DNA from: Lota lota
Lineage: Eukaryota; Chordata; Actinopteri; Gadiformes; Lotidae
DNA length: 64,000 nucleotides
NCBI GenBank assembly: GCA_026745465.1
Contig: JACYXH010000216.1
Location: forward strand, 992,501 to 1,056,500
Direction of reading: 5' to 3'
This document shows positions 47,395 through 64,000 of this stretch, piece after piece. The notes under the pieces are model-generated. The model made no database searches. It saw nothing but the letters and a program-made list of their open reading frames with translations, and was not told where the DNA came from. Within the stretch, counting starts at the first letter, position 1, and every line of letters begins with the position of its first letter. The position numbers and the translations under genes are program-made.

Positions 47395-48955
47395 TGTGTC
47401 TGCAACAATGTCACGTTTATTTTGAACGGAGATCTTTTAAAAATCAAAATGAGCAATGAAGGGAAACAGAGTGGGGGGGGAAAAAAAGCAATATTAATTG
47501 GACATACCCTCTCTGTGTGTCAACTATGAAGAGGGCAGATAACCTACTTTGAGAATCCTCCTGTTTCCTTTGTGTTGGGCGGTTTGGATTTTGACCTACT
47601 TTGCATGTGCATAGACCAGACGCCTCAATACTGCTGAGTGGCCTGTGACTCAAAAGCTGTTACACCAATGTCAATATCTAAATCTTTTCAAAAGTGTATT
47701 TTTATGTAAATTTCTATGCTTTCGTGGTTTAGTTAACCATTCTATGACGCACTTGTATAATTTAGATAGGCCTACATTTGTCCTTGTGGGAGATAAATAA
47801 AATGCATATCTATCTGAATGAAGTCATTTTTCTTTTTCAAGAAAATAGGCCAGTAGGCTTCTATAAGAGAGCTCTGAAAAATGATCCTTAAACTGGCCTG
47901 ATTTACTCCAAATACCTCAGTAATCTGCGGTCTGTTAAACTCTAAAGTCACTGCCATGCCCTGCAGATAATTGACACCTAGTTATAAGTGTAACCTGCCC
48001 TGCAGACAAATTCCTTTTGTTATTAGCCCATTTGTCTATTGAGAGGTTTGGAGCACTTAAAATACTTAAAAGTAACGTGTGGATAGACATTGCAAGACTG
48101 ACAGATGCTATGAGGTGGTGCGCAGGTTACAGAGACATCAGTTTAGGCCTATTTTGAATGAGATATTCTCGCGTTTGATTTCAACATAACTCATATTCTC
48201 AAGGTTGAGGATGATAGCTGCTTCCTGGATTGGCATCGCTGAACATCCCATTTCTGGGAATTGTGTCGCTGGCGCTGCCTGCCACCGTCTCTTGATTTCG
48301 TTAGTGCGTCAGTCATATCCTACTCAACCGTTTGCTGGGTTCAAATAAATCCTTACCAAATACACCAAGAAAGACCGCTTTATCAAGACGAATCATATCT
48401 TCAATATTTGTATAATTCTGATTGTAGGCTTGAGCAGGCTACATTTGTTAAGTAGGCCAACTGTGTATTCCCTGCATTAGCGACAAAAGTGAGCAGTTAA
48501 ATAACCCTAGATACTTTTGTCCATAATATTATCATGTTATCAAAAAATATATAGCATTTACTGAAACGTTCCGGAAAGAGCATTTGAAGGATACATCTGG
48601 TTACACGTCCTTACCGTGGATTTGATGATGAAAAAAGATTCACGGGCGAAAAGTAGGCCTATACGGTGGTTAAAAATGCATTTCTTCTTCAAACGTAGCC
48701 CTTAACATTTCTGCATTATTAAACCAGTCCCGTTTCAGCCATGGAAAACCAGTGATGAAGACATCTTCCTGCAACCCATTACACCTGGTAACCATGTATG
48801 CCATATCATATAATATATTACATTTAGTTGATGTTTTCACCCAAAGCGCCTTCAAATACAACAAATATCACGGTGCTGTGCATACATATTAAGCAAGGGT
48901 TGTTGCAGACAGTGTTAAAGAACAAAAACAAAAACTCAGTACCTGATCAATCATT
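47395..48955. other. Spacer between the convergent oaz2 and psma4 genes
   Basis: No gene is seen. A fragment of the dispersed CCAAAGC motif family lies at about 48815-48860. The two flanking genes end tail to tail about 1.6 kb apart. Confidence 0.45.
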
Positions 48956-48959
48956 CGGG

Positions 48960-48965
48960 TTTATT
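48960..48965 (-). terminator. psma4 poly(A) signal
   Basis: TTTATT on the + strand is AATAAA for psma4, about 150 bases after its stop codon. Confidence 0.65.
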
Positions 48966-49117
48966 TTAAGAAAAACGACATAAGTGGAGCAAAAATGTGC
49001 TTCTTACATTCACACAGTGCACTCGTTTGCTTATTCAACCGAGCTCACACATTCATACACACGCAGGTAAGCACTTAATAGAGGGGGGATAAGGGTGGAG
49101 GTGGCAGTGGGGACGGA

Positions 49118-54546
<5,429 letters not shown>

Positions 54547-55200
54547 TTTTGATTGCAGTAGTCAGATTGTGTTGCTACAATGGAAACATAACGCATCATT
54601 AATTCAAATTAAACTGATAGCCGAGTTAAATTAACGTCTTCTGAATAGCTACCTCTCACAGATTGAAAGTGAAAGAGTTAACTGTTAGTTCCTGATATCT
54701 AACAACAACTTCATCACCTACTACGTATAAGATCAAGATCTTGGCTGATTGAAATGTATAGAGTATTACTTTGTATCTCTTTGTAAAAGCCCATTAAAAC
54801 GACAACTGTCCACACATTTGTACAGAAAAAGAGAAAGCCAATGCTAGCTAGCATGTTAGCTTGCAGTGATGAATGAAGCAGCAGAATTTAAACGAGGCAG
54901 CCAAATGAACAACTGTGGACTTTAACTAACTCAAAAGAACATTCAGTTGAACATGTTGCATTTATTATAATTGCCTAAAGAAAAAAAATGAACTGAACAT
55001 CAAACGATCGTAAATAAATGTTAAATAACAGGACAGAAACAAACCTCTTAGCGTAATTGTTCTTCTTCTGTGGTTACCGGTTTGATAATGTCATCGGATA
55101 TACCCACCTAGAGTTAGTGCGCCTCTAGTGGCGTGGTAGTGTTATGCAGCGCGCTTTCTCCGACATTGTGAACTTCGGGTAGCGGTTATATTATTGACCT
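54547..55200 (-). promoter_or_regulatory. psma4 5' UTR exon and promoter region
   Basis: Upstream of the ATG-bearing exon, an acceptor (TTGTAG) at about 54575-54577 suggests that this exon starts at 54574. A non-coding first exon ending at 55045 (AAGAG|gtttgt) would fit the usual PSMA4 layout. The first start of transcription probably lies near 55080-55160, where CpG content rises. This is inferred from splice signals only. Confidence 0.4.
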
Positions 55201-55576
55201 GATAATAACCAAGATATAAACTAAATAATACAATTAATTATAACCGTATAATTATAATTTTACGAATTTTAGTAGTCATTACAGTGTAAAAACGAGATTT
55301 TTTTTGGGGATGAAAAGAGGTTGAAAAATAATATATATTATATAATATATAAATAGTATTCCCTAATATAGCGGGTTAATCCCAATGTGCGTGTGCGCAC
55401 TCCAACTTCTACCACTAGGCGGCCATCTTGCATAAATATTGAGACACGTTTGACGCGAAGTGGGTCAAGGTTAAAGCGATCATATTAACTTTTTTTTAAT
55501 AACTTTATTTTAGGCATCTAAATAGACATCTATTAGCCAAATAACGTCTGACTTCAGACACACCCATGATCACATT

Positions 55577-55680
<104 letters not shown>

Positions 55681-55689
55681 CCTTGGGCA

Positions 55690-57975
55690 AGGCATTGGCG
55701 ACACAAGATCAAGCTCTATTGTTCGGTGATCTTAACAATTGGGTCTGTGTTTAAAGATTAAATATTCCCTAGTTTCTGTTTGTTGTGTGCTTGAGTAGGT
55801 CTATAATGTGTGTACACATGGTTTTCATTACATATAACCTATTAAACTTGTGTCAGCAGACACTACCACTTAATTAACTTGACAGGTACTAACAAAGAAA
55901 ATTGCTCAAGGACACAGCATAAAAAAACAACTCACAATATTTTATTAATCTCTATGGACATTTTATGGCCAATTCACTTCAAAAGATAACAGTGAACAGA
56001 TTAAATCAATTGCAGTGTGCTCTTCACACCATTTAATAAATAGTGTGTTATTCATAATATTAAACCATCACTTTATTTATGCTAACTCTACTCCAGTTAG
56101 CATAAATAAAGTCCAGAATGTACAGTCCTCATCGTTGGTTTTGTTTTGAGTCCGGTCTAGCATTTTCTCTAATGAGCCAGGGTTGCCAAGAGTCCCTGGC
56201 AGCTTACTGCGGGATTATCAAACATAATCATCTCCTCACCTTGTTCTGCTGGGATCGGCAGAGATCCAGAGAGCAGATCCAGAGAGCTACAGCTGCAAAG
56301 CCTCCCTAAACAACCCGTAACACCACACTGTTTATCCACAGACGGAGACATCGGCAGGCACTGTGATTGATGCAACCGGACCCAGACGTCTGCCCTGTGC
56401 CTTGAAAAGCCTGGTTTCTCCACGTCTGCGTGGATCCACCTGAAGAAAACAGTAGAATGCCCCTTAGGGTTGTTTATGTGCTTAAGGCCGCTGACATAAG
56501 CCTGTGTTTTTCGATCTCACCACAGACCCCAAAATGCTGCCACTGGAGGTGAAGTTAAACAATCTGTACTGTGCTGTGCAGCCGTGGGCGTCCTCCCATT
56601 TCAACAAACAGCTCCATTGTTTTGACATTGGGCCTCATGGCGACATGATGGATGTGAGCTCTCCAATCTCAGCTGGCAGCTTAATTATTTGGTATCACTG
56701 AAGAAGCCTATGTTGTAACAGTTGATCTAGCTGCCAGTTGGCCAGGTCTGCTCTCGGGGGCCTTTTATTGCTCTCTATAAACCCTGAAGTCAGTGGCAGA
56801 GTGGATGCCTTCTTCCCCAGCTGAAATAATGCCTGGTCCCTCATCGGCTCCCCAAGAAAGAGAACAGGCTGCAGTCATACACACATACCTACACAAAAAC
56901 ACACACACGGACACACACACACACACATATGCATGGACACACAATGGTACACACGGATGCAAATGCACACACACAAACACAGTGATGAAAGGCAAGAAAG
57001 ATGGACAGATAAAAACAAAACAGAAGGGAAAGAGAAAGAGAGAGAGAAGGGGGAGAGACAAAAACAAAGAGAGCAACCTATTCTTCCAGAGCTTCAAAGC
57101 TCTATTCTTTGATGTCTTACATTAAAAGCATAAGAGAGTTCAGGGCAGAACCAGATGAGAATTTACTACCCTGTTTTCTGGACCTACTGGACCAGGAAAG
57201 AACATGAGCTCCACAGGAAGCAGGACCAGACGAACGATGAGATGGAGTATTTAAACTGGGAACATGAGGTTCGGTTATGGGTTAGATCGATGAAAGCTTG
57301 TTTTCTATCACCAGACGATGAGAGCGGAACCACAAGACCAATCTGAATTTCTTTAGGTTATAGTTTTATTTGATTGAAGAGCGAAAATGTGTAATTATGT
57401 GTGACTTGTCTGTTGTTTTTTAACAATGTGGTTACCATGACTAAGTACAGAATATTTTAGAATGGCAGAAATGTAGCATCGATTTAGATTATGATTCAGA
57501 TGTGAATTGATGCTTCCATAACCAAGTCCTGTTTAAAGCATAATAAAGGGTTAATGTTTAGGTCTCGACTTTGGTTTGCCGTTTTCCGTCATGGTGGCTA
57601 ACAGGAAATGTGGCAGTGACAGTCATATCTATGTGCAGAAATGATAACAGACATTTATATTAGAGGATAGGGTAATGCAAAACTGTGACGTTGACGCAAA
57701 CACGTTCATATGAATGACCAGAAAATATAGAAAAGTGTGTGGTTCTATGTTATCTTCAATGGGGTTCAAACACAGTAAGAGGAGAAAACATAGTTGTTTA
57801 GTTATATCTCAATGTTTATCTCGATGTCAAAATGTGTGTTCTCTTTAAGTAATGAAGAATGTCTCAAATGGATTTTCATGTCAGCGTAGACAAAACGCTC
57901 TACATAAAACAAACTCCACAGTGGACCCATACTTAAAGTTTAACCGAGCTCAACCAGGTTTTTGGTTTCTGTCAT
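55690..57975. other. Intergenic DNA, no gene seen
   Basis: Frames of 60-110 codons occur on both strands but are broken by CA repeats or lack any domain or splice support. A short CA-rich stretch lies at 56875-56980 and a GA-rich one at 57028-57060. Confidence 0.4.
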
Positions 57976-57980
57976 CTTTT

Positions 57981-58806
57981 GGCCTGTAGGTGTGGATAGT
58001 AGTGTAGTGTATAGGTGTGGCCTATAGGTGTGGATAGTAGTGTAGTGTATAGGTGTGGCCTATAGGTGTGGATAGTAGTGTAGTGTATAGGTGTGGCCTA
58101 TAGGTGTGGATAGTAGTGTAGTGTATAGGTGTGGCCTATAGGTGTGGATAGTAGTGTAGTGTATAGGTGTGGCCTATAGGTGTGGATAGTAGTGTAGTGT
58201 ATAGGTGTGGCCTATAGGTGTGGATAGTAGTGTAGTGTATAGGTGTGGCCTATAGGTGTGGATAGTAGTGTAGTGTATAGGTGTGGCCTATAGGTGTGGA
58301 TAGTAGTGTAGTGTATAGGTGTGGCCTATAGGTGTGGATAGTAGTGTAGTGTATAGGTGTGGCCTATAGGTGTGGACAGTAGTGTAGTGTATAGGTGTGG
58401 CCTATAGGTGTGGATAGTAGTGTGGTGTATAGGTGTGGCCTATAGGTGTGGATAGCAGTGTAGTGTATAGGTGTGGCCTATAGGTGTGGATAGTTTATAG
58501 TGTGGTTTATAGGTGTGGCGTATAGGTGTGGATAGTTTATAGTGTGGTTTATAGGTGTGGCCTATAGGTGTGGATAGTTTATAGTGTGGTTTATAGGTGT
58601 GGATAGTTTATAGTGTGGTTTATAGGTGTGGCCTATAGGTGTGGATAGTTTATAGTGTGGTTTATAGGTGTGGCCTATAGGTGTGGATAGTAGTGTAGTG
58701 TAAAGGTGTGGCCTATAGGTGTGGATAGTTTATAGTGTGGTTTATAGGTGTGGCCTATAGGTGTGGATAGTAGTGTAGTGTAAAGGTGTGGCCTATAGGT
58801 GTGGAT
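57981..58806. repeat. Minisatellite of 38-bp and 42-bp units
   Basis: The first part (to about 58490) repeats a 38-bp unit built from GTGTGGCCTATAGGTGTGG and ATAGTAGTGTAGTGTATAG. The second part mixes in a 42-bp variant, with TAGTTTATAGTGTGGTTTAT, and the 38-bp type. All copies share GTGTGGCCTATAGGTGTGGA. Units touch without spacers, so this is not a CRISPR-like array. Confidence 0.95.
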
Positions 58807-59162
58807 GAATTTCAGTGCTCTAGGCCATCAGAATGTAAGGATTCCCTTTTTTTTAATGGTCTGGCTGCTAAACATGTCATCAGGCGGGAAGTTGACACCG
58901 TGCAAAACAGGTGGAATGTTTAGGGGCCGGCTGACAGCGAGGCCTTTGGGGCCCTCTCTGCTCCTCCCCTTGTAGTTCCAGTCCAGTGGCAGTGAAGGCA
59001 TTGTCTGCATGCAACGTGCTGAATGGTGCTTGTGCAGAGAGTAAGCGGCAGGCCTGCAGCAGTTTTTCAGCAGTGCACGGCTAAATTGACTTTATTAAGG
59101 TGCACAGGAGGGTTTGGCTTTAGTGTATTATGTCCACAGAGGTACCACCCTGTATACACATA

Positions 59163-59163
<1 letters not shown>

Positions 59164-59233
<70 letters not shown>

Positions 59234-59372
59234 CCTGTCACACACACACACACACACCCACATACACAAACAAAAATGCATGCAAGAATGCAAACACACA
59301 CACACACACACACACACATTCAAACACACATGTGCGCACACACAGACAACCACACACACATACACACAGTCT
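59164..59372. repeat. (CA)n compound microsatellite
   Basis: A pure CA tract to 59231, then interrupted CA tracts. The His/Thr-rich frames across it are artefacts. The DNA from 59375 to about 60000 shows no gene. Confidence 0.9.
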
Positions 59373-59999
59373 CAAATTTCCACTAATTGTCCTCATGCTG
59401 TCCCCATGCTAAGGAGAGTTACCTTTCAATATATGAACAATCCTTTGAACGGGTCTTTAGCTGGGATAAAATGACTTATGGATATGATGGAGAAGACATA
59501 TTTCACCCATCATCTTCTTGATAACACATGCAAGCATGCAGAACCAGTTTTTGCTTTAGCTGACAGCATCAGCATAGGGGGACAGACTGAACAACAGTAG
59601 CCTGTGGGTTAAATTAAGTTAATACGTAGCTACACAGTAAATGCAATCATTATTATATAGCAAAATAAAATAATAATTGTAAGCCGTGATAGTATTCAGA
59701 TTTGCAATCACACATTCATATTATTTTGCTACATTTAAATGGTTCCCACATTAGATCGCCAACATCTTCAACAGAAGACAACGAAGGAACACCTTTAATT
59801 GCCATCCAATAATTGAATGAATATAACGGGAAGGATTAAGGAGGGTATGGGTTTACATGTCCTTGACCACACCCCATGTCAGTGACCGCCATGTGCTGAA
59901 TGACAGCAATGTGATGAAATACGCAAACGAATCCGTTGAAGCCGTGGTCAGCGAAAAAAAAGATCGGCTTGTCATTTTCTGCAAAACACTAGCGGTCAA

Positions 60000-60770
60000 T
60001 CTCTAAGGGTCCTCCCGGTTGTTACCGCCCATCGCAAGACGTTTTCCCGTCCTACTAGTAAGTAACCTCGTTCCCAGGCGTTCTTCAGCTCACGACGGAA
60101 TGCCTGGAATGGAATGCTCCTTATGAGCGTTATTGGGGGGAGAGAGAGGGCGGGACTTTATGTTGCGAGGGTTTAGTTGCGAGAGGTGAGAGTGGGCGGG
60201 ACTTCTGATAGAGGGATATCCGTTACCGATACATGTTTCGGATATTGCTTTGTCCGATTTTTTGTAAAAACTCCATAGTTATTCTCCTTATTGTTTTTGT
60301 TGTCCTCATGGGTCTCACGGTAATATTATTCTCGCTCCAGGGCGTACACAAGCTCATAGGAAGTAAGAGACCGGAAAATTCGTTACGATAGACCGGGATA
60401 GCGATACAATTCAGGATCCTCGCTCAGCGTATCCTACTGCATTCATGGGCGCGCGATGCGCGTACACGGAAGCTTGCAGCGATTGTAAGCGGAAAAAAAA
60501 GAAGAGACAAGCTGTTGTATGAAGACGACGTGACAGGGGACCGAAGCATATCCTCGGAGAAAAGCAATATTGGAATACATCGAGGGAAGAATAGCGCATT
60601 AAGATAGAAGACGAGTGGCTCTCTAGGATACCTGCCGTGGAGCCTAGGACGCCCGGGTTTGATGCATTAACAAGAATGTGTGTTTGAATGTGGTCCTCGT
60701 AACCCTTCCTTGTCAAAAACGGTATAGCGGTAGGTTTGGGGGCAGTGGATTCCAGCAACAGCAGAGGTGA
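60000..60770 (+). promoter_or_regulatory. Possible promoter and non-coding first exon of a further gene
   Basis: Two GGGCGGGAC boxes (about 60150 and 60196), CpG-rich patches and a stretch ending GCAACAGCAGAG|gtgagg at about 60767 look like a GC-box promoter followed by an untranslated first exon. No coding exon of such a gene was found before the window edge. Confidence 0.3.
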
Positions 60771-60774
60771 GGTA

Positions 60775-63022
60775 TTTCACGTCTATGATAACGCCATGTG
60801 TTTACTGTGAAGATAAGATGAAATAAAACGTAAAGCAAGCAATCTATATTATGTGTGCGTTTAACGGGACGGGGGTAAACACGACCCGTGTCTGGTTCGG
60901 TCTGCTCTGGTGAGCTGTCATTTCTTCATGAGCGGTTATGCGTTCTCACCAATAGTCATTATAGGCCATTGTACATGATGCAACCCACGGCATTTGTATA
61001 GTAGCATACAGCCACAACAGCAAAACGGATCTGTTTGTCACATTGAAGGAAATGCTGGCAAACCTTGCTTTGTGTGTGTGGCCACAAATAACGCCAAGCC
61101 AGCGCACCCAAAGCAAAAGAAAGCATCCCCCAGTTGCCTTTGAGAGTGACAATCCTTTTTTTCTTGCATCATACAACATTTCCAGCCCTGGTCAAAGGTG
61201 CTCTTCTATGGCCGGGACGTTGTGCGTACAATATGCATTAAACACAGCGTGCAGATACAGTTGAACACAAACGGCAGCTTTAACGTGACGCATTCGTTCA
61301 GGACAGCGGCTCCAGACCAGGGCATTTCATGTCGTGGGAGGCGGAGGGGGACGGGGTGAGAGAGATAAATTAAATGGGTTTTCCTAAATTTAAGTTCATG
61401 GTTTTGTAAATGATCACATTGAGCAGCAAGCTTGTAGGCGTACTTGTCATTGTTGATGCCATGTAAATGAAGGTGACAAGACTAGGCCTACTTTGGGAGA
61501 TTAATCCCAATTAAATATGGTTATAACATCACTACATGTAAGCCCTTTCAATCAGGTGAAGGCACGCATAGGCAGTACATTAACAGCCATGGCAGCAGGT
61601 CTACAACAGAGCAGTTATTGGGCCATTGGGACATGTTTAAACAGGCCTACTTGGACATGGCTAGAGTGCCTTAAGCCCTTCAGTCCACTACCCAAAATGG
61701 GAGAGAGAGTGGGAGAGTGGGAGAGTGGGAGAGAGCGAGACTGCAAACCCAGGAACCACCCTCCTTCGATGGTCAGCTGCTTTCTATAGAGAATGGCACT
61801 CAAGCAGCGGCTACTAGTCACACGTTGTCACCATCAGCCGTTGGCAATTCTCATGAAATAACGCAGTCATGTTGTTCACATCTGCTTCTTTTTTCAAAGC
61901 CGATAGCCGCAGCTGGACTGTGGTCTTTTAGCTATCTTATATGCATGAAGTGGTCAGATAAAGAGGTATGGAGTCAGGCCTTTCATTCTGTCGTCCTGCT
62001 GCCGTGCCTCACACACATCGTCCGGTCCTGTTCAGAATGAAACGTCTCCACTGGCTTCCATGTCAAGTTGGCTGGCATTAACATTTCATTTAGTCTATTA
62101 TGTAAGCCACTAAAGCCCCAGAGAGCGGACAGGAAAACAGTGGTTTGAAAGCTTGAGTGGCCTAGCGAATGGATGCACTCGGAGCGCACTTGAAAAGCTC
62201 AAAAGTCAGACCAGAAATGGCTTGTTTTGACAGTGCACTGCGGTAGACGTTGGTGTAGATCTAACTGCAAACCTCATTTGCATTTATTGTCATGGCAAGA
62301 GCCGTCGGATAGCTACTTGTAACTCTACATCAATATAACCACACACACAGGCTAATTCATGTTGGAAATAATCACTCCGTTTTGTTTGAGTGCAAAAAGT
62401 GAACGGATGAGCTTGTAGTCTGGGCAACCAACCTCTGTTAAGGTTGGGTAAATTTTTCAAGCCCAACATTGTGGCCTGAACATTTGTTTTCAAGCAAACT
62501 TCTGATCTCCTGAGACATGCACACACACACACACACACACGCACGCACGCACACACGCACACACGCACACATGCACAAACACACTATCTCTACTCTTCCA
62601 TTGGTTTTGTAGTACTACTTATCTACTGGTTACGGTGCTTTAATAACACGTAGCTCTTGCTTTTTGAGTAGAGCTGACCGCTAGCGTAATCGACGGGCTT
62701 GTGATCCAGTGTGGTGACAGGATAGAGTGTGTGCGCTCTTAGAATAATCCAATGTCGATGACATCGTGCCTTCCACATAGACACTATTCTTGTCGTTCTA
62801 TTGGTTGACGCCCTTGTCCTGGGTGACTTCTATGTGGGGTTCTGATTACACAGCAGCTGGCAGGACGTCCATCCCTGGTGCCCGTGCAAGGGGCGTGGGC
62901 TCATCGGGCTCAAGGCCTCATGTAAGACAATACCAATAGCAGGCCAGGGTCTGCCATACTATGACAGCGATGCCTAAATGCATTTCCAACCAAGGGTAAT
63001 TATAGACGTGTGTGCAATTGTT

Positions 63023-63068
<46 letters not shown>

Positions 63069-63940
63069 GTGTGTGGCTGTGGGTGGGTGTGTGTTTGTGC
63101 TTCGGTTTTCTGTTTGTACGCGTGTGTGTGTGTGTGTGTGTGTGTAGTGTAGGGATAGTCTGAAATATTTGAAATAGCTTGTCGTGTCGGTTGTTTGTGC
63201 AGTCAGGGTAGTCAGAAGATCTCATCAATGTTGCTATTCAGGATTCCATTGAGTGAGGGAATGTCCGTAAAAAATATGATGCATTTTCTGTATGTGAACA
63301 TTTTCTCAATCATTGTTGTGTTGCGTTGTCTGTTTGCTTGGACTGTGGTCATGAAATGTTAGACTTTCAGACAGTTATACAGCTGATCTGGAAAAGTATA
63401 ATGTGGTCTGCAAACACTTAATTTCTCAATTCACACGTGCAAGAAAGTGTACAAACTATTGAGAATAATCAAATCTCACCATCCATGCCAGTGTTTTGTT
63501 TGGTGCAACCATCTAAACTCCTCCCTCCTCAAGCTGAAACTAATGACACTCATGTGATGAGCTGACCCCCCCAGGCTCACAGACCTCAGCCCAATCCCAG
63601 GATCTTAACACGCCGTGACCCCTGCTGACCTCAAAGACATCATGTCTTGTGAGCGTGCGCCACGTGTTTTCGGGCGGGACGGACTGACCGATCTGCTCGC
63701 CCTGGAAGGGACTCTGTCTTCCTAAAGCCCTCTGCCAGCAGGCCGATGCCGAGGTTAACTGAAGATATCATTTAGCTCCTTCTGTTCTTCCATTTTTTTT
63801 TTTTTTTTTGCTCATGTAATTATTTAACACTCAAAGCCAAGGCTGGACAAAAAGATCTGTGAACTAGAAAACCTGTCTTCTCTTCTGCACGGTTGTCCTC
63901 CTCCCAGCATATTGGAATCAATGTTCTGCCTTTTCCTCTC
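60775..63940. other. Intergenic or intronic DNA, no coding exon seen
   Basis: (CA)n/(CGCA)n lies at about 62519-62582, (GT)n at about 63025-63074 and 63120-63146, a short GAGAGTGG repeat at about 61700-61735, and poly(T) at about 63795-63810. No supported gene. Confidence 0.4.
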
Positions 63941-63950
63941 TTCTTCCAGC

Positions 63951-64000
63951 GCTCTTCAAAGGACTGTGTCACTGGCACAGATCGTTACGTAGCTTTACAC
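63951..64000 (+). other. Possible exon start at the window edge
   Basis: A strong pyrimidine tract and acceptor (CTCTTCTTCCAG) end at about 63950. The next 50 bases are open in one frame (RSSKDCVTGTDRYVALH). It could be an exon of the gene whose promoter may lie near 60.2 kb, but too little is present to judge. Confidence 0.2.

Noticed and set aside
57981-58806. CRISPR-like regular repeats
   Set aside because: Units are contiguous with no unique spacers, and the host is a vertebrate; it is a minisatellite.

Overview
The window is nuclear DNA of a ray-finned (teleost) fish. It holds three recognisable vertebrate genes with fish-like introns, one very large zinc-finger coding exon, LINE and SINE debris of teleost type, and a very high density of dinucleotide repeats and minisatellites. 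That density recalls cod-like fishes, but assigning the order is only a guess. No virus-derived element, CRISPR array, rRNA or tRNA gene was seen.

Layout. 1-11587 (+): the 3' part of a huge C2H2 zinc-finger gene of the ZNF469 type, open from the window edge to its stop, then a 3' UTR to about 12.78 kb. 12.9-23.9 kb: a gene-poor desert with a 12-bp minisatellite, long CT and GA tracts, CA/GT tracts and an 0.85-kb heptamer array (CCACTAA) with telomere-like variants. 23.9-25.1 kb (-): a four-exon gene model not recognised from any known family, encoding a predicted 166-residue secreted or signal-anchored protein. 26.0-27.1 kb: a partial duplicate (exons 3 and 4) of the next gene. 27.3-30.2 kb (+): complete five-exon ppib (cyclophilin B). 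30.2-37.9 kb: intergenic, with a LINE 3' end. 37.9-47.4 kb (+): complete oaz2 (ornithine decarboxylase antizyme 2), including its programmed +1 frameshift site and pseudoknot. 49.0-55.1 kb (-): psma4 (proteasome subunit alpha 4), tail-to-tail with oaz2. 55.1-64 kb: mostly intergenic, with a 38/42-bp minisatellite and a GC-box-rich stretch near 60 kb that may be the start of a further gene.

How the genes relate. oaz2 and psma4 meet biologically: antizyme delivers ornithine decarboxylase to the proteasome, and alpha-4 is a subunit of the 20S core ring. Their closeness here may be accidental. In humans PPIB and OAZ2 are near neighbours on 15q22, PSMA4 is on 15q25 and ZNF469 on 16q24, so the window mixes neighbourhoods that are separate in mammals.

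Main points of interest: (1) the unrecognised minus-strand gene; (2) psma4 exon 6 lies between a (TG)65 tract that runs into its acceptor and a 59-bp minisatellite carrying six copies of its donor site; (3) psma4 exon 7 is one base short, which breaks the frame and is probably a sequence error; (4) the last coding segment of oaz2, stop codon included, is repeated in tandem in its 3' UTR; (5) a fresh partial duplicate of ppib sits just upstream of ppib.
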